A stretch of DNA of 42,461 nucleotides, taken from Nitratiruptor sp. GTDB taxonomy: Bacteria; Campylobacterota; Campylobacteria; Campylobacterales; Nitratiruptoraceae. Below, in pieces: positions 27,254 to 36,688 of this stretch. The position numbers and the translations under genes are program-made. How positions within the stretch are numbered: the stretch's first letter is position 1; every line of letters begins with the position of its first letter. Where the stretch lies: NCBI GenBank assembly GCA_015494535.1, contig WGBC01000006.1, forward strand, positions 1 to 42,461. The letters run 5' to 3'. The notes beneath the pieces are model-generated. The model was not told the DNA's origin. It worked only from the letters and a program-made list of their open reading frames with translations, and searched no databases.

Positions 27254-27407
27254 CTATCCTTCTTCTATTTGTAAATAAATTATATTATAGCAAAAAGCAG
27301 CTGGCTGCCTCTTTGGGAAATATCGCAAAAAGTTATATTTTGTAAAATCCATAAAATTTGGTTATAATTTTTGAAGAAAAATAATTTTTTGTAATCAGGG
27401 GTCGTAG
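27254..27407. promoter_or_regulatory. Divergent helicase / LysR regulator promoter region
   Basis: On the minus strand two overlapping TATAAT boxes (27289 down to 27284 and 27284 down to 27279) lie about 26-31 bases upstream of the helicase ATG. On the plus strand TATAAT at 27363-27368 lies about 40 bases before the LysR ATG. A short palindrome GCAGCTGGCTGC-like (GCAG at 27297, CTGC at 27305) and AT-rich flanks lie between. LysR proteins often bind such divergent spacers, so autoregulation here is plausible. Confidence 0.5.
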
Positions 27408-28307
27408 ATGATCAAAGATTTTACCAAATTAGAGACATTTTTAGTAGTTATTAAAGAAAAAAGCTTCTCTAAAGCCAGTGCGAAACTTGGCATCTCCCAG
27501 CCAGCCGTCACGCAGCAGATCAAATTTTTGGAAGATCAACTGGATGCCAAACTCATTGAGCGCAAGAAAAATGGCGTTCGCCTCACAAAAGAGGGTGAAG
27601 AGGTATACAAAATTGCACAAAAAATAGCCAAATGTATAGAGAGTGCCGAACAAGAATTATTAAAAGTGGTCAACAAAGAGATTACCTTCATCATTGGTTC
27701 CTCATTTACGATAGGCAACTACATCTTGCCCCAGATAATGAACGACATCAAAAAGGTGATAGAAAACGATATATTGATCAAAGTGGATGTGAGCGAGAAT
27801 ATCGTCAATTCCGTTTTGGACAAGAAATACGATTTGGGGCTTATCGAGTCCCCGATTTTCAAGGAGGGGCTGGTTTATCGCGAGTGGATGGAGGATGAGT
27901 TGGTGCTTTTTAGCAATACTAAACTTCCTCGCTACGTCAAAACGGAAGATCTCTACAGATTCAACTGGATATGCCGCGAAGAGGGAAGCCATACCAGAAA
28001 GCTTGTGGCGGAAACTTTCGAAAAACTGGGTGTGAGCTGCAAGAAATTCAATGTTATTAGCGAAGTGAGCTCCTCCACGGCAGTGGTCAACTCCATTTTG
28101 CGAAGTCCCGTGAACAAAGAACACCCCACAGTCTCCATTATTTCGCGCTACGCCATAGAGGACGAGCTTCAAAGCGGAAGACTTTTTGAAGCGAAAATCA
28201 AGGGTGAGAAAATAAAAAGAAAATTTTATATTTGTTATTTGAAAGAGCGCAAAAACGATCCATTTTTGATAAAGATCGTGGATATGCTGCTGCGCATCAA
28301 GAAGTGA
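27408..28307 (+). CDS. LysR-family transcriptional regulator
   Basis: The 299-residue product has the N-terminal winged helix-turn-helix (residues about 6-65: FLVVIKEKSFSKASAKLGIS, then QPAVTQQIKFLEDQLDAKLI) and a two-lobed effector domain beginning at about 92 with TFIIGSSFTIGNYILPQIM. The effector is not evident. It is divergent from the uvrD-like helicase operon, with no metabolic gene beside it. Its stop codon abuts the stop of the convergent SspB-like gene (TGATCA). The ribosome site is weak (CAGGGG). The target could be itself, the divergent operon or distant genes. Confidence 0.92.
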   Translation: MIKDFTKLETFLVVIKEKSFSKASAKLGISQPAVTQQIKFLEDQLDAKLIERKKNGVRLTKEGEEVYKIAQKIAKCIESAEQELLKVVNKEITFIIGSSFTIGNYILPQIMNDIKKVIENDILIKVDVSENIVNSVLDKKYDLGLIESPIFKEGLVYREWMEDELVLFSNTKLPRYVKTEDLYRFNWICREEGSHTRKLVAETFEKLGVSCKKFNVISEVSSSTAVVNSILRSPVNKEHPTVSIISRYAIEDELQSGRLFEAKIKGEKIKRKFYICYLKERKNDPFLIKIVDMLLRIKK

Positions 28308-28748
28308 TCACTCCTCTTTTTTGAGGAATTTTCTGTTTTCTGGATTGGAAAGAAGTGCTTCCATGGAGTCTTTTGGCTTTGGCTTTTGCGCGATGGAAGC
28401 TGTGAGATTGACGAAAATAGGCGTCTCGTCTATGATGATTTGCAAAATAGACTCCACTGGCACGCTCACTATCGATCCAAAATTTTGTGGTCCAAAACCA
28501 GCCTCGAAGCTAAGAGTAGAGCCTTCGAGTTTGGCGCTTTCGTAAGTGTAGTTTGCCAATACAAATAACGTAAATTCAGGCAGTTGTTGCATGATTTCTT
28601 GTGGCAGCATCGGATCGAAATCTACTGAGGAGATATCTACGAGTACGCCGAACTCTTCGTTCTTTTCGAAAAGATATGTAATGATGTCGATAGCGTGGTT
28701 TTTCAGAATCGTGCCAAACTCTTCGTCTTGCAAAATATCATAGAGCAT
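28308..28748 (-). CDS. Hypothetical protein, possibly an SspB-like ClpXP adaptor
   Basis: I do not recognise this 146-residue protein with certainty. A folded region (residues about 10-110) includes AIDIITYLFEKNEEFGVLVDIS and later LSFEAGFGPQNFGSIVSVPV and ESILQIIIDETPIFVNLT. The order helix, strand, FxAxFGG-like strand, VPxxxILxI resembles SspB, the adaptor that brings ssrA-tagged proteins to ClpXP. A charged linker (AQKPKPKDS) and a short C-terminal element ending NRKFLKKEE follow, as in adaptors with a ClpX-docking tail. It overlaps the PabC-like gene by 11 bases. The similarity is by eye only and could be coincidence. Confidence 0.4.
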   Translation of the reverse strand: MLYDILQDEEFGTILKNHAIDIITYLFEKNEEFGVLVDISSVDFDPMLPQEIMQQLPEFTLFVLANYTYESAKLEGSTLSFEAGFGPQNFGSIVSVPVESILQIIIDETPIFVNLTASIAQKPKPKDSMEALLSNPENRKFLKKEE

Positions 28749-29328
28749 CGCTAGCCTTTATAGTGAATTCTTCTACAATCATAAAATCTATCATCGCATT
28801 CATTAAAGCCATTTTATCAAATTTTTTGAGATCTTTGGCGGCTATATCGGTGGGGATGAGTCTTTTTGCTTCGATGAGCCGTGCTCTCGTGGTGCCGGGA
28901 AGAAGTGGGTTTTTTGGGGTTATCCAGCTGTTTTTGTAATGAAAGGCGATGTTGGCGATGGAGGTGTCCGTAAGGAGGCCGTTTTTGACAATGATAATCT
29001 CGTCGCACTCGCCTTTTTGGGCAAAAAGTGCATCAATTTTGCTTCTATCGAGGTATTTGTAGCAATATTTGATATCGGAAGAGACGAGTTTGAAGCTTTG
29101 GATCCTTCTTGGTGTATAAGGAAAAAATGCCACTTCTTCTATCTCGTTGCTATAAATCACTTTGCAGCGATAAAGCCCCTTTTTGGTAGGGGTGATATAA
29201 TTTTTGAGATCTATTTTTGGAGTGCCTGCAAAATGTGCTTCGATGGTGGCGTTAAGCCTGGCGTTGTGGTAGGGCAGATGGAAAACTTGCCCATCTTGTA
29301 CGCGAATGGTTTCAAAGAAGCGCTTCAT
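28738..29328 (-). CDS. Class IV aminotransferase, PabC-like (aminodeoxychorismate lyase)
   Basis: The 196-residue product has the fold type IV PLP pattern: MKRFFETIRVQDGQVFHLPY at the N-terminus, a likely catalytic lysine in KYCYKYLDRSKIDALF, the acidic motif ECDEIIIVKNGLLTDTSIANI and the LLPGTTRARLIE stretch. PabC releases pyruvate from aminodeoxychorismate to give p-aminobenzoate for folate synthesis, and short proteins of this type take that role in the phylum. It is shorter than E. coli PabC (about 270). It overlaps cysK by 17 bases. A branched-chain or D-amino acid aminotransferase is less likely at this size. folC is also in the window. Confidence 0.75.
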   Translation of the reverse strand: MKRFFETIRVQDGQVFHLPYHNARLNATIEAHFAGTPKIDLKNYITPTKKGLYRCKVIYSNEIEEVAFFPYTPRRIQSFKLVSSDIKYCYKYLDRSKIDALFAQKGECDEIIIVKNGLLTDTSIANIAFHYKNSWITPKNPLLPGTTRARLIEAKRLIPTDIAAKDLKKFDKMALMNAMIDFMIVEEFTIKASDAL

Positions 29329-30199
29329 CGAAAAGCTCGGTTGAGAGGTATCGCTCAGCCGTATCGCAAAGGATCGTCACTATCGTAGCGTCTGGATAGC
29401 GCTTGGCTAGCTTTTTGGCCGCCGCCACATTGGCTCCGCTGCTAATACCTACCATCACGCCCTTGGTTTTGGCTAGATCCCTGCTTGTCTGCATCGCCTC
29501 TTCATCCTCAATTGTGACGATCTCGTTAAAAAGTGCGATATCCACTATTTTTGGCACAAATCCCGCCCCGATGCCTTGAATTTTGTGAGGAGATGGTGAG
29601 CCGCCACTTAGCACTGGGCTCTTCTTGGGCTCGACTGCTATGATTTTTGTTCCCTTTGCTTTAAGCACCTTGCCAACGCCGGTAATGGTACCACCCGTGC
29701 CGACTCCTGCGACGAAGATGTCCACTTTGGGCAAATCTTCTAAAATCTCTTTTGCCGTTGTCTTTGCATGCATGGCTGGATTTGCCAAATTTGCGAATTG
29801 ATTAAGCATGAAAGCCCCTTTTTTTACCAATTCCTCTGCTTTATTGATGGCTCCTTGCATTCCTTCGCTGGCTGGCGTGAGGATGATGTGGGCTCCAAGG
29901 AATTGCATCAATTTTCTTCGCTCGATACTCATGGATTCAGGCATGACGATCGTTACCTTCAGCCCTAAAGCTGCTCCAATCATCGCAAGAGCGATGCCGG
30001 TATTGCCGCTGGTTGGCTCCACGATGGGGGTATCTTTGGTGATGGCGCCACTCTTGAGCGCTTCTTGGATCATGTTGAGTGCGATCCTATCTTTAACGCT
30101 GCCTCCTGGGTTTTTGAACTCACATTTTGCATAAATATTTGGCTCAAGCTGCAGTAGAGGCGTTTTGCCGATAAGCTCGGTTACATCTTTTGCGATCAT
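29312..30199 (-). CDS. cysK: Cysteine synthase (O-acetylserine sulfhydrylase)
   Basis: This PLP enzyme makes cysteine from O-acetylserine and sulfide. The 295-residue product has the PLP lysine K36 in EFKNPGGSVKDRIALNM, the substrate loop EPTSGNTGIALAM, and the phosphate-binding VAGVGTGGTITGVGKVL. The C-terminal GISSGANVAAAKKLAK and a terminal ILCDTAERYLST motif are also typical. The CysK and CysM types cannot be told apart confidently. It overlaps lnt by four bases and the PabC-like gene by 17, so the three are coupled. Confidence 0.94.
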   Translation of the reverse strand: MIAKDVTELIGKTPLLQLEPNIYAKCEFKNPGGSVKDRIALNMIQEALKSGAITKDTPIVEPTSGNTGIALAMIGAALGLKVTIVMPESMSIERRKLMQFLGAHIILTPASEGMQGAINKAEELVKKGAFMLNQFANLANPAMHAKTTAKEILEDLPKVDIFVAGVGTGGTITGVGKVLKAKGTKIIAVEPKKSPVLSGGSPSPHKIQGIGAGFVPKIVDIALFNEIVTIEDEEAMQTSRDLAKTKGVMVGISSGANVAAAKKLAKRYPDATIVTILCDTAERYLSTELFDEALL

Positions 30200-31440
30200 C
30201 GAAGAATCTCCGTTTTGGCTATATTTGTGGCATGATAGACCACTTTCTTATAGATTGTAGCATAATATTTTATTATAAGGTTTTGTAAATTTGGTTCGTA
30301 TGAAGGCAAGAACCATGCGTTGTTGCTAAGGGCGATGATGTAGGGGGTGGTTGTGTGGTAGATGATGGGGTGCGTGGCTTCGTAACAGATGGCATTGGTG
30401 AAACTAATGTTATCAATGGTATAGGTTTGCGGCATCTTTGCTTTGGCATAGTCGCTGGCTCCATCGAAAAAGATATCGTTTATCCAATCGGCTATCGGTT
30501 TTGGCAAAGGGATCTCCTCGCCAAAGGGAACTAGCACTACCTTTTTAAGGATTATATAGGCTCCATCGTGAAAGACGAAAGCGGCGTTGTAGACCCGATC
30601 TCGCTCCAGACTCAAAGCACCCGTGACGATAGTAATTTTATGGCTAAGTTCAAGCAGTCTCAACAGGATTTGGGGTTCGCGATTGAGAAAAAAGGCGAAG
30701 GCGCTCTCTGGTAGAACTACCATATCTTTTTTGTGCTCAATTGCTCTTTGTATTGCGGCAAAGTTTCGTTCCAAAAGCGTTTGGCGATAGCTGCTTTGCC
30801 ACTTTTTATCTTGGGGTACGTGTGTGGTGACAAGCTCGATATTAAGAGGAGCTAAGGGTTTGTATGGCTTTGTCCAAAGGAGTGCAGCTATGAGTAGGAG
30901 TGCTTTTAATGTTTTGTGTGGGAGTAATAAGGCTCCAAGAAGCGCCAAGAAGTGTAGCTTATCCACCCCAAAGAGGGTAGTTGTGAGCATCGCTTCCGGG
31001 ATGAGCCAATTGAAGCCAAAGGGGTGGATGTAGCTGATTGTAAAGAGAATTGCGGCTTGGACAAGAGGCTTGGGCAAAAAGCGTGAAAGCTGACCAAACA
31101 AGGCAAAAATTACTCCATAGATGGCGGCTATAATGAAAGGGATGAAAGGGACGAGAACATGCAAATCGTAGTAGCGAAAGCTAAGCCCTATCCACCAAAA
31201 CCAGATGAGTGCCAAAAAAAAGCCGTTAAAAAAGAAGGAGTTGGCACGTATGAGCAAGTGGAGCCCAAAAAATACAAGGATTGTGTTCAAAAGGGCGTTG
31301 TGCAAACCGAAATAGTCGAAAAATATGGGAGTGCTCAAGAGCCATGCACCAAAAAAGGAGTTTGTTAGTAAATTGATGGTAAAATATCTCCTAAAATTTT
31401 TTATAAAAGGATAGTTGATGCAAGGACAAGGTGCAGGCAT
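30196..31440 (-). CDS. lnt: Apolipoprotein N-acyltransferase (start uncertain)
   Basis: Lnt adds the third acyl chain to lipoproteins at the periplasmic face of the inner membrane. The N-terminal half contains several membrane helices; the C-terminal half is a nitrilase domain with the Glu-Lys-Cys triad visible in VVLPESAFAFF, LKKVVLVPFGEEIPLPK and NAICYEATHP. It is shorter than the E. coli enzyme (about 510), as in relatives. The longest frame begins at ATG 31440, inside yajC on the other strand, with AAGGAG 10 bases upstream. Family similarity seems to begin near NLLTNSFFGAWLLS (about 31374). The next standard start, TTG 31338, would remove part of the first helix. It begins the minus-strand lnt-cysK-pabC-SspB-like run. 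Confidence 0.88.
   Translation of the reverse strand: MPAPCPCINYPFIKNFRRYFTINLLTNSFFGAWLLSTPIFFDYFGLHNALLNTILVFFGLHLLIRANSFFFNGFFLALIWFWWIGLSFRYYDLHVLVPFIPFIIAAIYGVIFALFGQLSRFLPKPLVQAAILFTISYIHPFGFNWLIPEAMLTTTLFGVDKLHFLALLGALLLPHKTLKALLLIAALLWTKPYKPLAPLNIELVTTHVPQDKKWQSSYRQTLLERNFAAIQRAIEHKKDMVVLPESAFAFFLNREPQILLRLLELSHKITIVTGALSLERDRVYNAAFVFHDGAYIILKKVVLVPFGEEIPLPKPIADWINDIFFDGASDYAKAKMPQTYTIDNISFTNAICYEATHPIIYHTTTPYIIALSNNAWFLPSYEPNLQNLIIKYYATIYKKVVYHATNIAKTEILR
31380..31411 (+). promoter_or_regulatory. yajC promoter and ribosome binding site
   Basis: TAAAAT at 31380-31385 in a strongly AT-rich stretch is a candidate -10 about 33 bases before the yajC ATG at 31418, and AAGGA at 31407-31411 lies 6 bases before that ATG. 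The same bases lie within the 5' end of the longest lnt reading frame on the other strand. Confidence 0.4.
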
Positions 31441-31693
31441 TTTGGGTTCACTCCTTCCACTTATTGTGATTTTTGCGGTGTTTTACTTTTTGATAATCAG
31501 ACCGCAGCAGCAACAAGCAAAAAAGCATAAAGAGATGGTCAACAACCTCAAAAAGGGCGATAAAATTGTAACTACTGGTGGTATTATAGCTGAAGTTGTG
31601 CGCAACGAAGAGGAGTATATTAAAGCCAAAATAAACGATAACACAGAAGTGAAGATCGACAAAAATTACATTGCCAAAAAACTTGAAAGCTAA
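31418..31693 (+). CDS. yajC: Preprotein translocase subunit YajC
   Basis: YajC is a small single-span membrane protein that associates with SecDF. The 91-residue product starts [22 protein letters not shown]; the helix is followed by the hallmark [33 protein letters not shown]. An ATG at 31418 is preferred over TTG 31415 because AAGGA is 6 bases upstream. It precedes secD by 5 bases, as in most bacteria. Its first 23 bases are antisense to the longest version of lnt. Confidence 0.96.
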   Translation: MQGQGAGILGSLLPLIVIFAVFYFLIIRPQQQQAKKHKEMVNNLKKGDKIVTTGGIIAEVVRNEEEYIKAKINDNTEVKIDKNYIAKKLES

Positions 31694-31698
31694 TAGCG

Positions 31699-33261
31699 AT
31701 GAGATGGATGAACTATAGATTTATCATATTCCTCATAGCATTGGTCGGTGGTATCGCGCTGAGCGTTCCCTCCTTTTTCAATATAAAAGACGCGCCAAAA
31801 ATTACCTTGGGGCTTGATCTGCAAGGAGGGCTTCACATGCTTTTGGGCGTGGATACCCAAAAAGCGATAGCCTCCAAAGTTAAATCTCTTGCTTCTGCAC
31901 TCAAGTACTATGCTGATGATAATGACATTTTGATTGACGAATTGCGCGTGCAAGATGATGGCTTTAGTTTCAAAGTATTAGACGAGGACGATGCGCCAAA
32001 GATCGAGGAGTATCTGCAAAAGCAAAAAGGACTTGTGGTTAAAAGAGATGGGCTGAGCTTCATAGTTACACTCACTCCACAAGAGAAAGAGGCTATCAAG
32101 AGTTACGCTATCAAGCAAGCGGTGGATACCATTAGAAACAGGCTCGATCAATTTGGCTTGGCAGAGCCAACAGTGGCGAAACAGGGTAAAGATAAGATCT
32201 TGGTAGAAATTCCCGGCATCAAAACGCCCGAGCAAGAGCAGCGAGTGAGAAAACTCATCGCAAAAGCGGCGCACTTGCAGCTCATGGCAGTGGATGAAGA
32301 GAGGCAGGCCAGAGTCAACGATATGAGCCAGGAGGAGGCGGCTGAGTATGGCGACGTGATCCTCAAAGATCGTCATGGGCGAAAGTTCTTGCTCAAAGAG
32401 ATCCCGATTCTTGATGGAAGCATGATCACCGATGCGAGAGTGGCTTTCGATCAAAACAACCAGCCGGTCATTAACTTTACGCTCAATTCGCAAGGAGCAC
32501 AAATTTTTGGCGATTTTACAGCCAAAAATGTAGGCAAAAGGCTAGCCGTAGTACTTGATAACGTCATCTACTCGGCCCCCGTGATTCGTGAGAGAATAGG
32601 TGGCGGTAGTGGGCAGATTAGTGGAGGCTTCACTGTAGAGGAAGCCCACGATGTGGCGATCGCGTTGCGCAGTGGTGCGCTTTTGGCTCCGGTTTTTATG
32701 GAAGAGAAAAGAAGTGTTGGGCCAAGCCTCGGAGCCGATAGCATTAAAGCTAGCATGATAGCGCTTATTAGTGGTTTTGTATTGGTAGTGCTCTTTATGA
32801 TTGTCTACTATGGCGTGGCGGGTGTGATTGCGGATATTGCACTTATTGCCAACCTATTTCTTATCATCGGCATTATGGCTCTTTTTGGCGCCACGTTGAC
32901 GCTGCCGGGAATGGCCGGAATTGTGCTCACTGTGGGTATGGCAGTGGATGCCAACGTCATTATCAACGAGCGAATTCGCGAGCTTTTGCGACAAGGTGTT
33001 TCAATTAAAAAAGCGATCGAGCAAGGCTATAAAAACGCGATGAGCGCCATTATGGACGCCAATATCACCACGCTTATTGCCGCGGTAGTGCTCTATGCCT
33101 ATGGTACGGGGCCAATTAAAGGTTTTGCAATAACTATTAGTATTGGTATTTTAGCTTCAATGCTTACTGCAATTGTAGGAACGCATGGCATGTATGAGGC
33201 GCTCTTGCCAAAAATTGAGCGCAGCAAAAACCTTAAACTCTGGTTTGGAATAAAGGTATAA
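31699..33261 (+). CDS. secD: Protein translocase subunit SecD
   Basis: SecD, with SecF, uses proton motive force to help pull exported proteins through SecYEG. The 520-residue RND-type protein has one N-terminal helix ([20 protein letters not shown]), the [20 protein letters not shown] motif, a large periplasmic region with [27 protein letters not shown], and five C-terminal helices with the conserved [17 protein letters not shown] and [13 protein letters not shown] motifs. It lies between yajC and secF (1 base gap). The start could also be ATG 31711; both give the same mature protein layout. Confidence 0.97.
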   Translation: MRWMNYRFIIFLIALVGGIALSVPSFFNIKDAPKITLGLDLQGGLHMLLGVDTQKAIASKVKSLASALKYYADDNDILIDELRVQDDGFSFKVLDEDDAPKIEEYLQKQKGLVVKRDGLSFIVTLTPQEKEAIKSYAIKQAVDTIRNRLDQFGLAEPTVAKQGKDKILVEIPGIKTPEQEQRVRKLIAKAAHLQLMAVDEERQARVNDMSQEEAAEYGDVILKDRHGRKFLLKEIPILDGSMITDARVAFDQNNQPVINFTLNSQGAQIFGDFTAKNVGKRLAVVLDNVIYSAPVIRERIGGGSGQISGGFTVEEAHDVAIALRSGALLAPVFMEEKRSVGPSLGADSIKASMIALISGFVLVVLFMIVYYGVAGVIADIALIANLFLIIGIMALFGATLTLPGMAGIVLTVGMAVDANVIINERIRELLRQGVSIKKAIEQGYKNAMSAIMDANITTLIAAVVLYAYGTGPIKGFAITISIGILASMLTAIVGTHGMYEALLPKIERSKNLKLWFGIKV

Positions 33262-33262
33262 G

Positions 33263-34237
33263 ATGGAGTTTTTCAAAACCGACAACATTTATGATTTTAT
33301 GGGCAAAGCCAAGATATTCATGGCGATTTCCGCCCTTTTGGTAGTGGCTTCATGGGCGCTTTTGGCTGTGAAGGGCTTAAATTTTGGGATCGACTTTGCA
33401 GGTGGAACCATTGTACAGGTGCGCTACGATAAGCCTGTTGCGATTCAAGATATTAGAAAAGCCCTCAAAAAAAGTGAAATTTTCAAAGATGCGGCTGTTA
33501 CATACTTTGGTAGCGACAAAGAGATCATCATCCGCCTCAAGACTTCTAGCAAAAACTTGCAAAAAGATGTAGGTGACTTAGCCAGAAATGCGCTACAGGG
33601 CACTGGCAATTTTGAGGTTCGCCGCGTGGATATGGTGGGTCCGAAGGTTGGTGGGGAGTTGAGAGAAAAGGGGCTTATGGCCACAGTTATCGCTATTTTG
33701 GCGATTTTGATCTATGTATCCATACGCTTCGAGTGGCGTTTCGCTCTAGCTTCCGTGCTAGCTTTGGTGCATGACGTAAGTATTGCGATGGGGGCAATTT
33801 CACTCTTTAGTGTGCCCGTCAATCTCGACATCTTAGCGGCAATCCTCACGCTTCTTGGCTACTCTCTCAACGATACTATCATCGTATTTGACAGGATTCG
33901 AGAGGGTATAGTAGAGTCTGTGAAACTCCAAGATCTCAATAGCGTCATCAATGAAGCAATCTCCAAGACGCTGTCAAGAACGGTGCTCACCTCGCTTACT
34001 ACATTCTTCGTGGTGCTTACGCTCTATCTTTTTGGCGGTGAGATAATTAGGGGGTTCAGTTTTACGCTGTTGGTGGGGATCATCGTAGGTACGTACAGCT
34101 CTATCTTTATCGCTTCTCCACTATTGTCTCTTCTTGGATTCAATCTGCAAGAGTATCGTAAGAAATTGGCTGAGAAGAAAAAAAGAGAGCAGGAAAAAGA
34201 GCGAATGCGAGCAATGTATGAACAAGGAATGGTGTGA
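33263..34237 (+). CDS. secF: Protein translocase subunit SecF
   Basis: This is the partner of SecD in the inner membrane. The 324-residue product has an N-terminal helix followed by [20 protein letters not shown], a periplasmic domain, and the SecF pattern [21 protein letters not shown], then [16 protein letters not shown] and [20 protein letters not shown] with helices to a charged C-terminal tail ([17 protein letters not shown]). Length is normal. Its stop overlaps the leuS start as TGATG. Confidence 0.97.
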   Translation: MEFFKTDNIYDFMGKAKIFMAISALLVVASWALLAVKGLNFGIDFAGGTIVQVRYDKPVAIQDIRKALKKSEIFKDAAVTYFGSDKEIIIRLKTSSKNLQKDVGDLARNALQGTGNFEVRRVDMVGPKVGGELREKGLMATVIAILAILIYVSIRFEWRFALASVLALVHDVSIAMGAISLFSVPVNLDILAAILTLLGYSLNDTIIVFDRIREGIVESVKLQDLNSVINEAISKTLSRTVLTSLTTFFVVLTLYLFGGEIIRGFSFTLLVGIIVGTYSSIFIASPLLSLLGFNLQEYRKKLAEKKKREQEKERMRAMYEQGMV

Positions 34238-36687
34238 TGAGCGAATACAATCCGCAAGCGATTGAAGCCAAATGGCAAAAGATATGGGATGAGAGTGCGG
34301 CTTTTGAGCCAAAGAAAAGCAAGGAACTTCCCAAAAAATATATTCTCTCCATGTTTCCCTATCCAAGTGGGCGAATCCACATGGGGCACGTGCGCAACTA
34401 TACCATAGGCGATGCGATAGCAAGGTATTATAGAAAAGTTGGTAAAAATGTGCTGCATCCAATAGGGTGGGACGCCTTTGGGATGCCAGCAGAAAACGCA
34501 GCTATCAAGCATAAAGTGCATCCAAAGAAGTGGACGTACGAGAATATAGACTATATGCGAAAAGAGTTGCAAAGCTTGGGGTTGAGTTTTTCCAAAAAAA
34601 GGGAGTTTGCCACCTGCGATCCGCTCTATTCTAAGTGGGAGCAGAGCTTCATCATCGATATGTGGAACAAAGGGCTGCTCTATCGCAAGAAAGCGGCTGT
34701 CAACTGGTGTCCGCACGACAAGACGGTGCTAGCCAACGAGCAGGTGATTGAGGGCAGATGCTGGCGTTGCGATACGGAGGTGGTGCAAAAGGAGATTGAA
34801 CAGTATTTCTTGAAAATTACTGAGTATGCCCAGGAGCTTTTGGATGATCTGCAAAAGCTCGAGGGCAAATGGCCTAGCCAAGTCATCGCGATGCAGAAAA
34901 ACTGGATAGGAAGAAGCGAAGGGCTAAGTTTTAGATTCAAATTTGATGAAGAGAGTCGCCAAAAGATAGGAATTGAAGGCTTTGAAGTCTTTACCACGAG
35001 ACCGGATACCATTTATGGTGTTAGCTACGCAGCGCTTGCTCCAGAACATCCCGTAGTAGAGCGGCTTTTGCAAAACAATCTTTTGGATAAAGATCGAGCC
35101 AAAAAAATCGAAACGATGCGCAACCAAAGCGCAAGGGCTCGCCAACAGGCAGAAAAAGAGGGTGTGCCACTCGATCTATTTGTAGTGCATCCATTGACGA
35201 AAGAGAAAGTTCCCGTCTGGGTGGCCAACTTCGTGCTTGTGGAGTATGGTAGCGGGGCCGTCATGGCCGTGCCTGCACACGATGAGAGGGATTTCGAGTT
35301 CGCGAAGCTCTACAATCTGCCAATCAAGCATGTGATCCGTCCAAAAGATGGTGAGCTTGATACTTCCAAAGCTTACGCAGAAGAGGGAGTTTTGTTTGAT
35401 AGCGGCGAATTTAGCGATTTAAACAGCAGCGAAGCCAAAAAAGCGATTATCAAATATTTTGAAGAGCAAAATCTTGGCAAAAGAACAATCAACTACCGCC
35501 TCAAAGATTGGCTAGTCTCTCGCCAGCGTTATTGGGGTACGCCGATTCCTCTCGTACATTGTCCAAAATGTGGCATAGTGCCACAAAAGAAGGAAAATTT
35601 GCCCGTTACTTTGCCAGAGGACGTGGAGATTACGGGCGAGGGCAATCCGCTAGAACTCCATCCAACATGGAAGAAGACCACCTGTCCAAAGTGTGGCGGT
35701 GAAGCTACGAAAGAGACCGATACCCTCGATACATTCGTGGAGTCTAGCTGGTATTTCTTGCGCTACTGCTCCGATCCGATGGTCTGGGAGGATATGCCTT
35801 TTAGCAAAGAGGATGCCAAATATTGGATGCCGGTAGATCAATATATCGGCGGGATTGAGCATGCGATACTGCATCTTTTATATGCGAGGTTTTTTACTAA
35901 AGTGCTCAGAGATCTTGGCTATGTAGATATTGACGAGCCATTTGAGAGGCTTCTGACCCAAGGGATGGTGCTCAAAGATGGCGCAAAAATGAGCAAATCC
36001 AAAGGCAATACCGTCGATCCCGATGAAATTATCGCCAAATATGGAGCCGATACGGCAAGGCTCTTTATTCTTTTTGCGGCGCCTCCAGCCAAAGAGCTTG
36101 AGTGGAGCGATGCGGGCGTAGAGGGAGCTTATAGGTTTATTAAGCGCTTTTTTGAACGAAGCAAAAATATCTATGCCACTGCGACAAAGCCAGTAATCGA
36201 ACACGACAGCCTCACGAAAGAGGAGAAACTTGCCCGCATGAAGCTCTATGAAGCGGTGCAAAAATCCAAAGAGGTCTATGAGAAGAGCTTTGCATTCAAC
36301 ACTTTGATTGCTAGCTGTATGGAAGCCCTTAATGCCCTTAGCCAGCAAAACAACAAAGATATCTGGACTGAGGGGTATTGGATACTTACCAACCTCTTGG
36401 AGCCAATTATTCCACATGCGGCAAGCGAGATTGCCGAGCACTATTTTCAAAGAGCAAACTTTGCTGAATTAGAAGTTGATGCAAAAGCATTGCAGAGCGA
36501 TAGTATCACATTGGCTGTTACTATCAACGGCAAAAGGCGTACGGAGATTGAAGTTGGACAAGACGCGAGCAAAGAGGAGATCTTGGCGATTGCCAAAGAA
36601 GCGGCGCAGAAATGGATTGAGGGCAAAGAGATCGTCAAAGAGATCGTAGTTCCTGGTAGACTTGTCAATATCGTTGTGAAGGGATAG
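34237..36687 (+). CDS. leuS: Leucyl-tRNA synthetase
   Basis: This large class I synthetase charges tRNA-Leu. The 816-residue product shows the HIGH-equivalent HMGH at residues 48-51 ([15 protein letters not shown]), the KMSKS motif at 584-588 ([15 protein letters not shown]), zinc-ligand pairs (CPKCG twice in the insertion near residues 445-490) and the editing domain ([14 protein letters not shown]). The C-terminal tail ends [12 protein letters not shown] 34237 overlaps the secF stop; GTG 34234 one codon earlier is an alternative. It precedes lptE as in E. coli. Confidence 0.97.
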   Translation: MSEYNPQAIEAKWQKIWDESAAFEPKKSKELPKKYILSMFPYPSGRIHMGHVRNYTIGDAIARYYRKVGKNVLHPIGWDAFGMPAENAAIKHKVHPKKWTYENIDYMRKELQSLGLSFSKKREFATCDPLYSKWEQSFIIDMWNKGLLYRKKAAVNWCPHDKTVLANEQVIEGRCWRCDTEVVQKEIEQYFLKITEYAQELLDDLQKLEGKWPSQVIAMQKNWIGRSEGLSFRFKFDEESRQKIGIEGFEVFTTRPDTIYGVSYAALAPEHPVVERLLQNNLLDKDRAKKIETMRNQSARARQQAEKEGVPLDLFVVHPLTKEKVPVWVANFVLVEYGSGAVMAVPAHDERDFEFAKLYNLPIKHVIRPKDGELDTSKAYAEEGVLFDSGEFSDLNSSEAKKAIIKYFEEQNLGKRTINYRLKDWLVSRQRYWGTPIPLVHCPKCGIVPQKKENLPVTLPEDVEITGEGNPLELHPTWKKTTCPKCGGEATKETDTLDTFVESSWYFLRYCSDPMVWEDMPFSKEDAKYWMPVDQYIGGIEHAILHLLYARFFTKVLRDLGYVDIDEPFERLLTQGMVLKDGAKMSKSKGNTVDPDEIIAKYGADTARLFILFAAPPAKELEWSDAGVEGAYRFIKRFFERSKNIYATATKPVIEHDSLTKEEKLARMKLYEAVQKSKEVYEKSFAFNTLIASCMEALNALSQQNNKDIWTEGYWILTNLLEPIIPHAASEIAEHYFQRANFAELEVDAKALQSDSITLAVTINGKRRTEIEVGQDASKEEILAIAKEAAQKWIEGKEIVKEIVVPGRLVNIVVKG

Positions 36688-36688
36688 C

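Noticed and set aside
27297-27308. GCAG/CTGC palindrome as a terminator
   Set aside because: The stem is only 4 bp with a short loop, no T-run, and it lies upstream of both divergent genes.
34024-34716. 230-residue minus-strand frame across the secF/leuS junction
   Set aside because: Both secF and leuS are certain on the other strand; this frame has no start signal or similarity.
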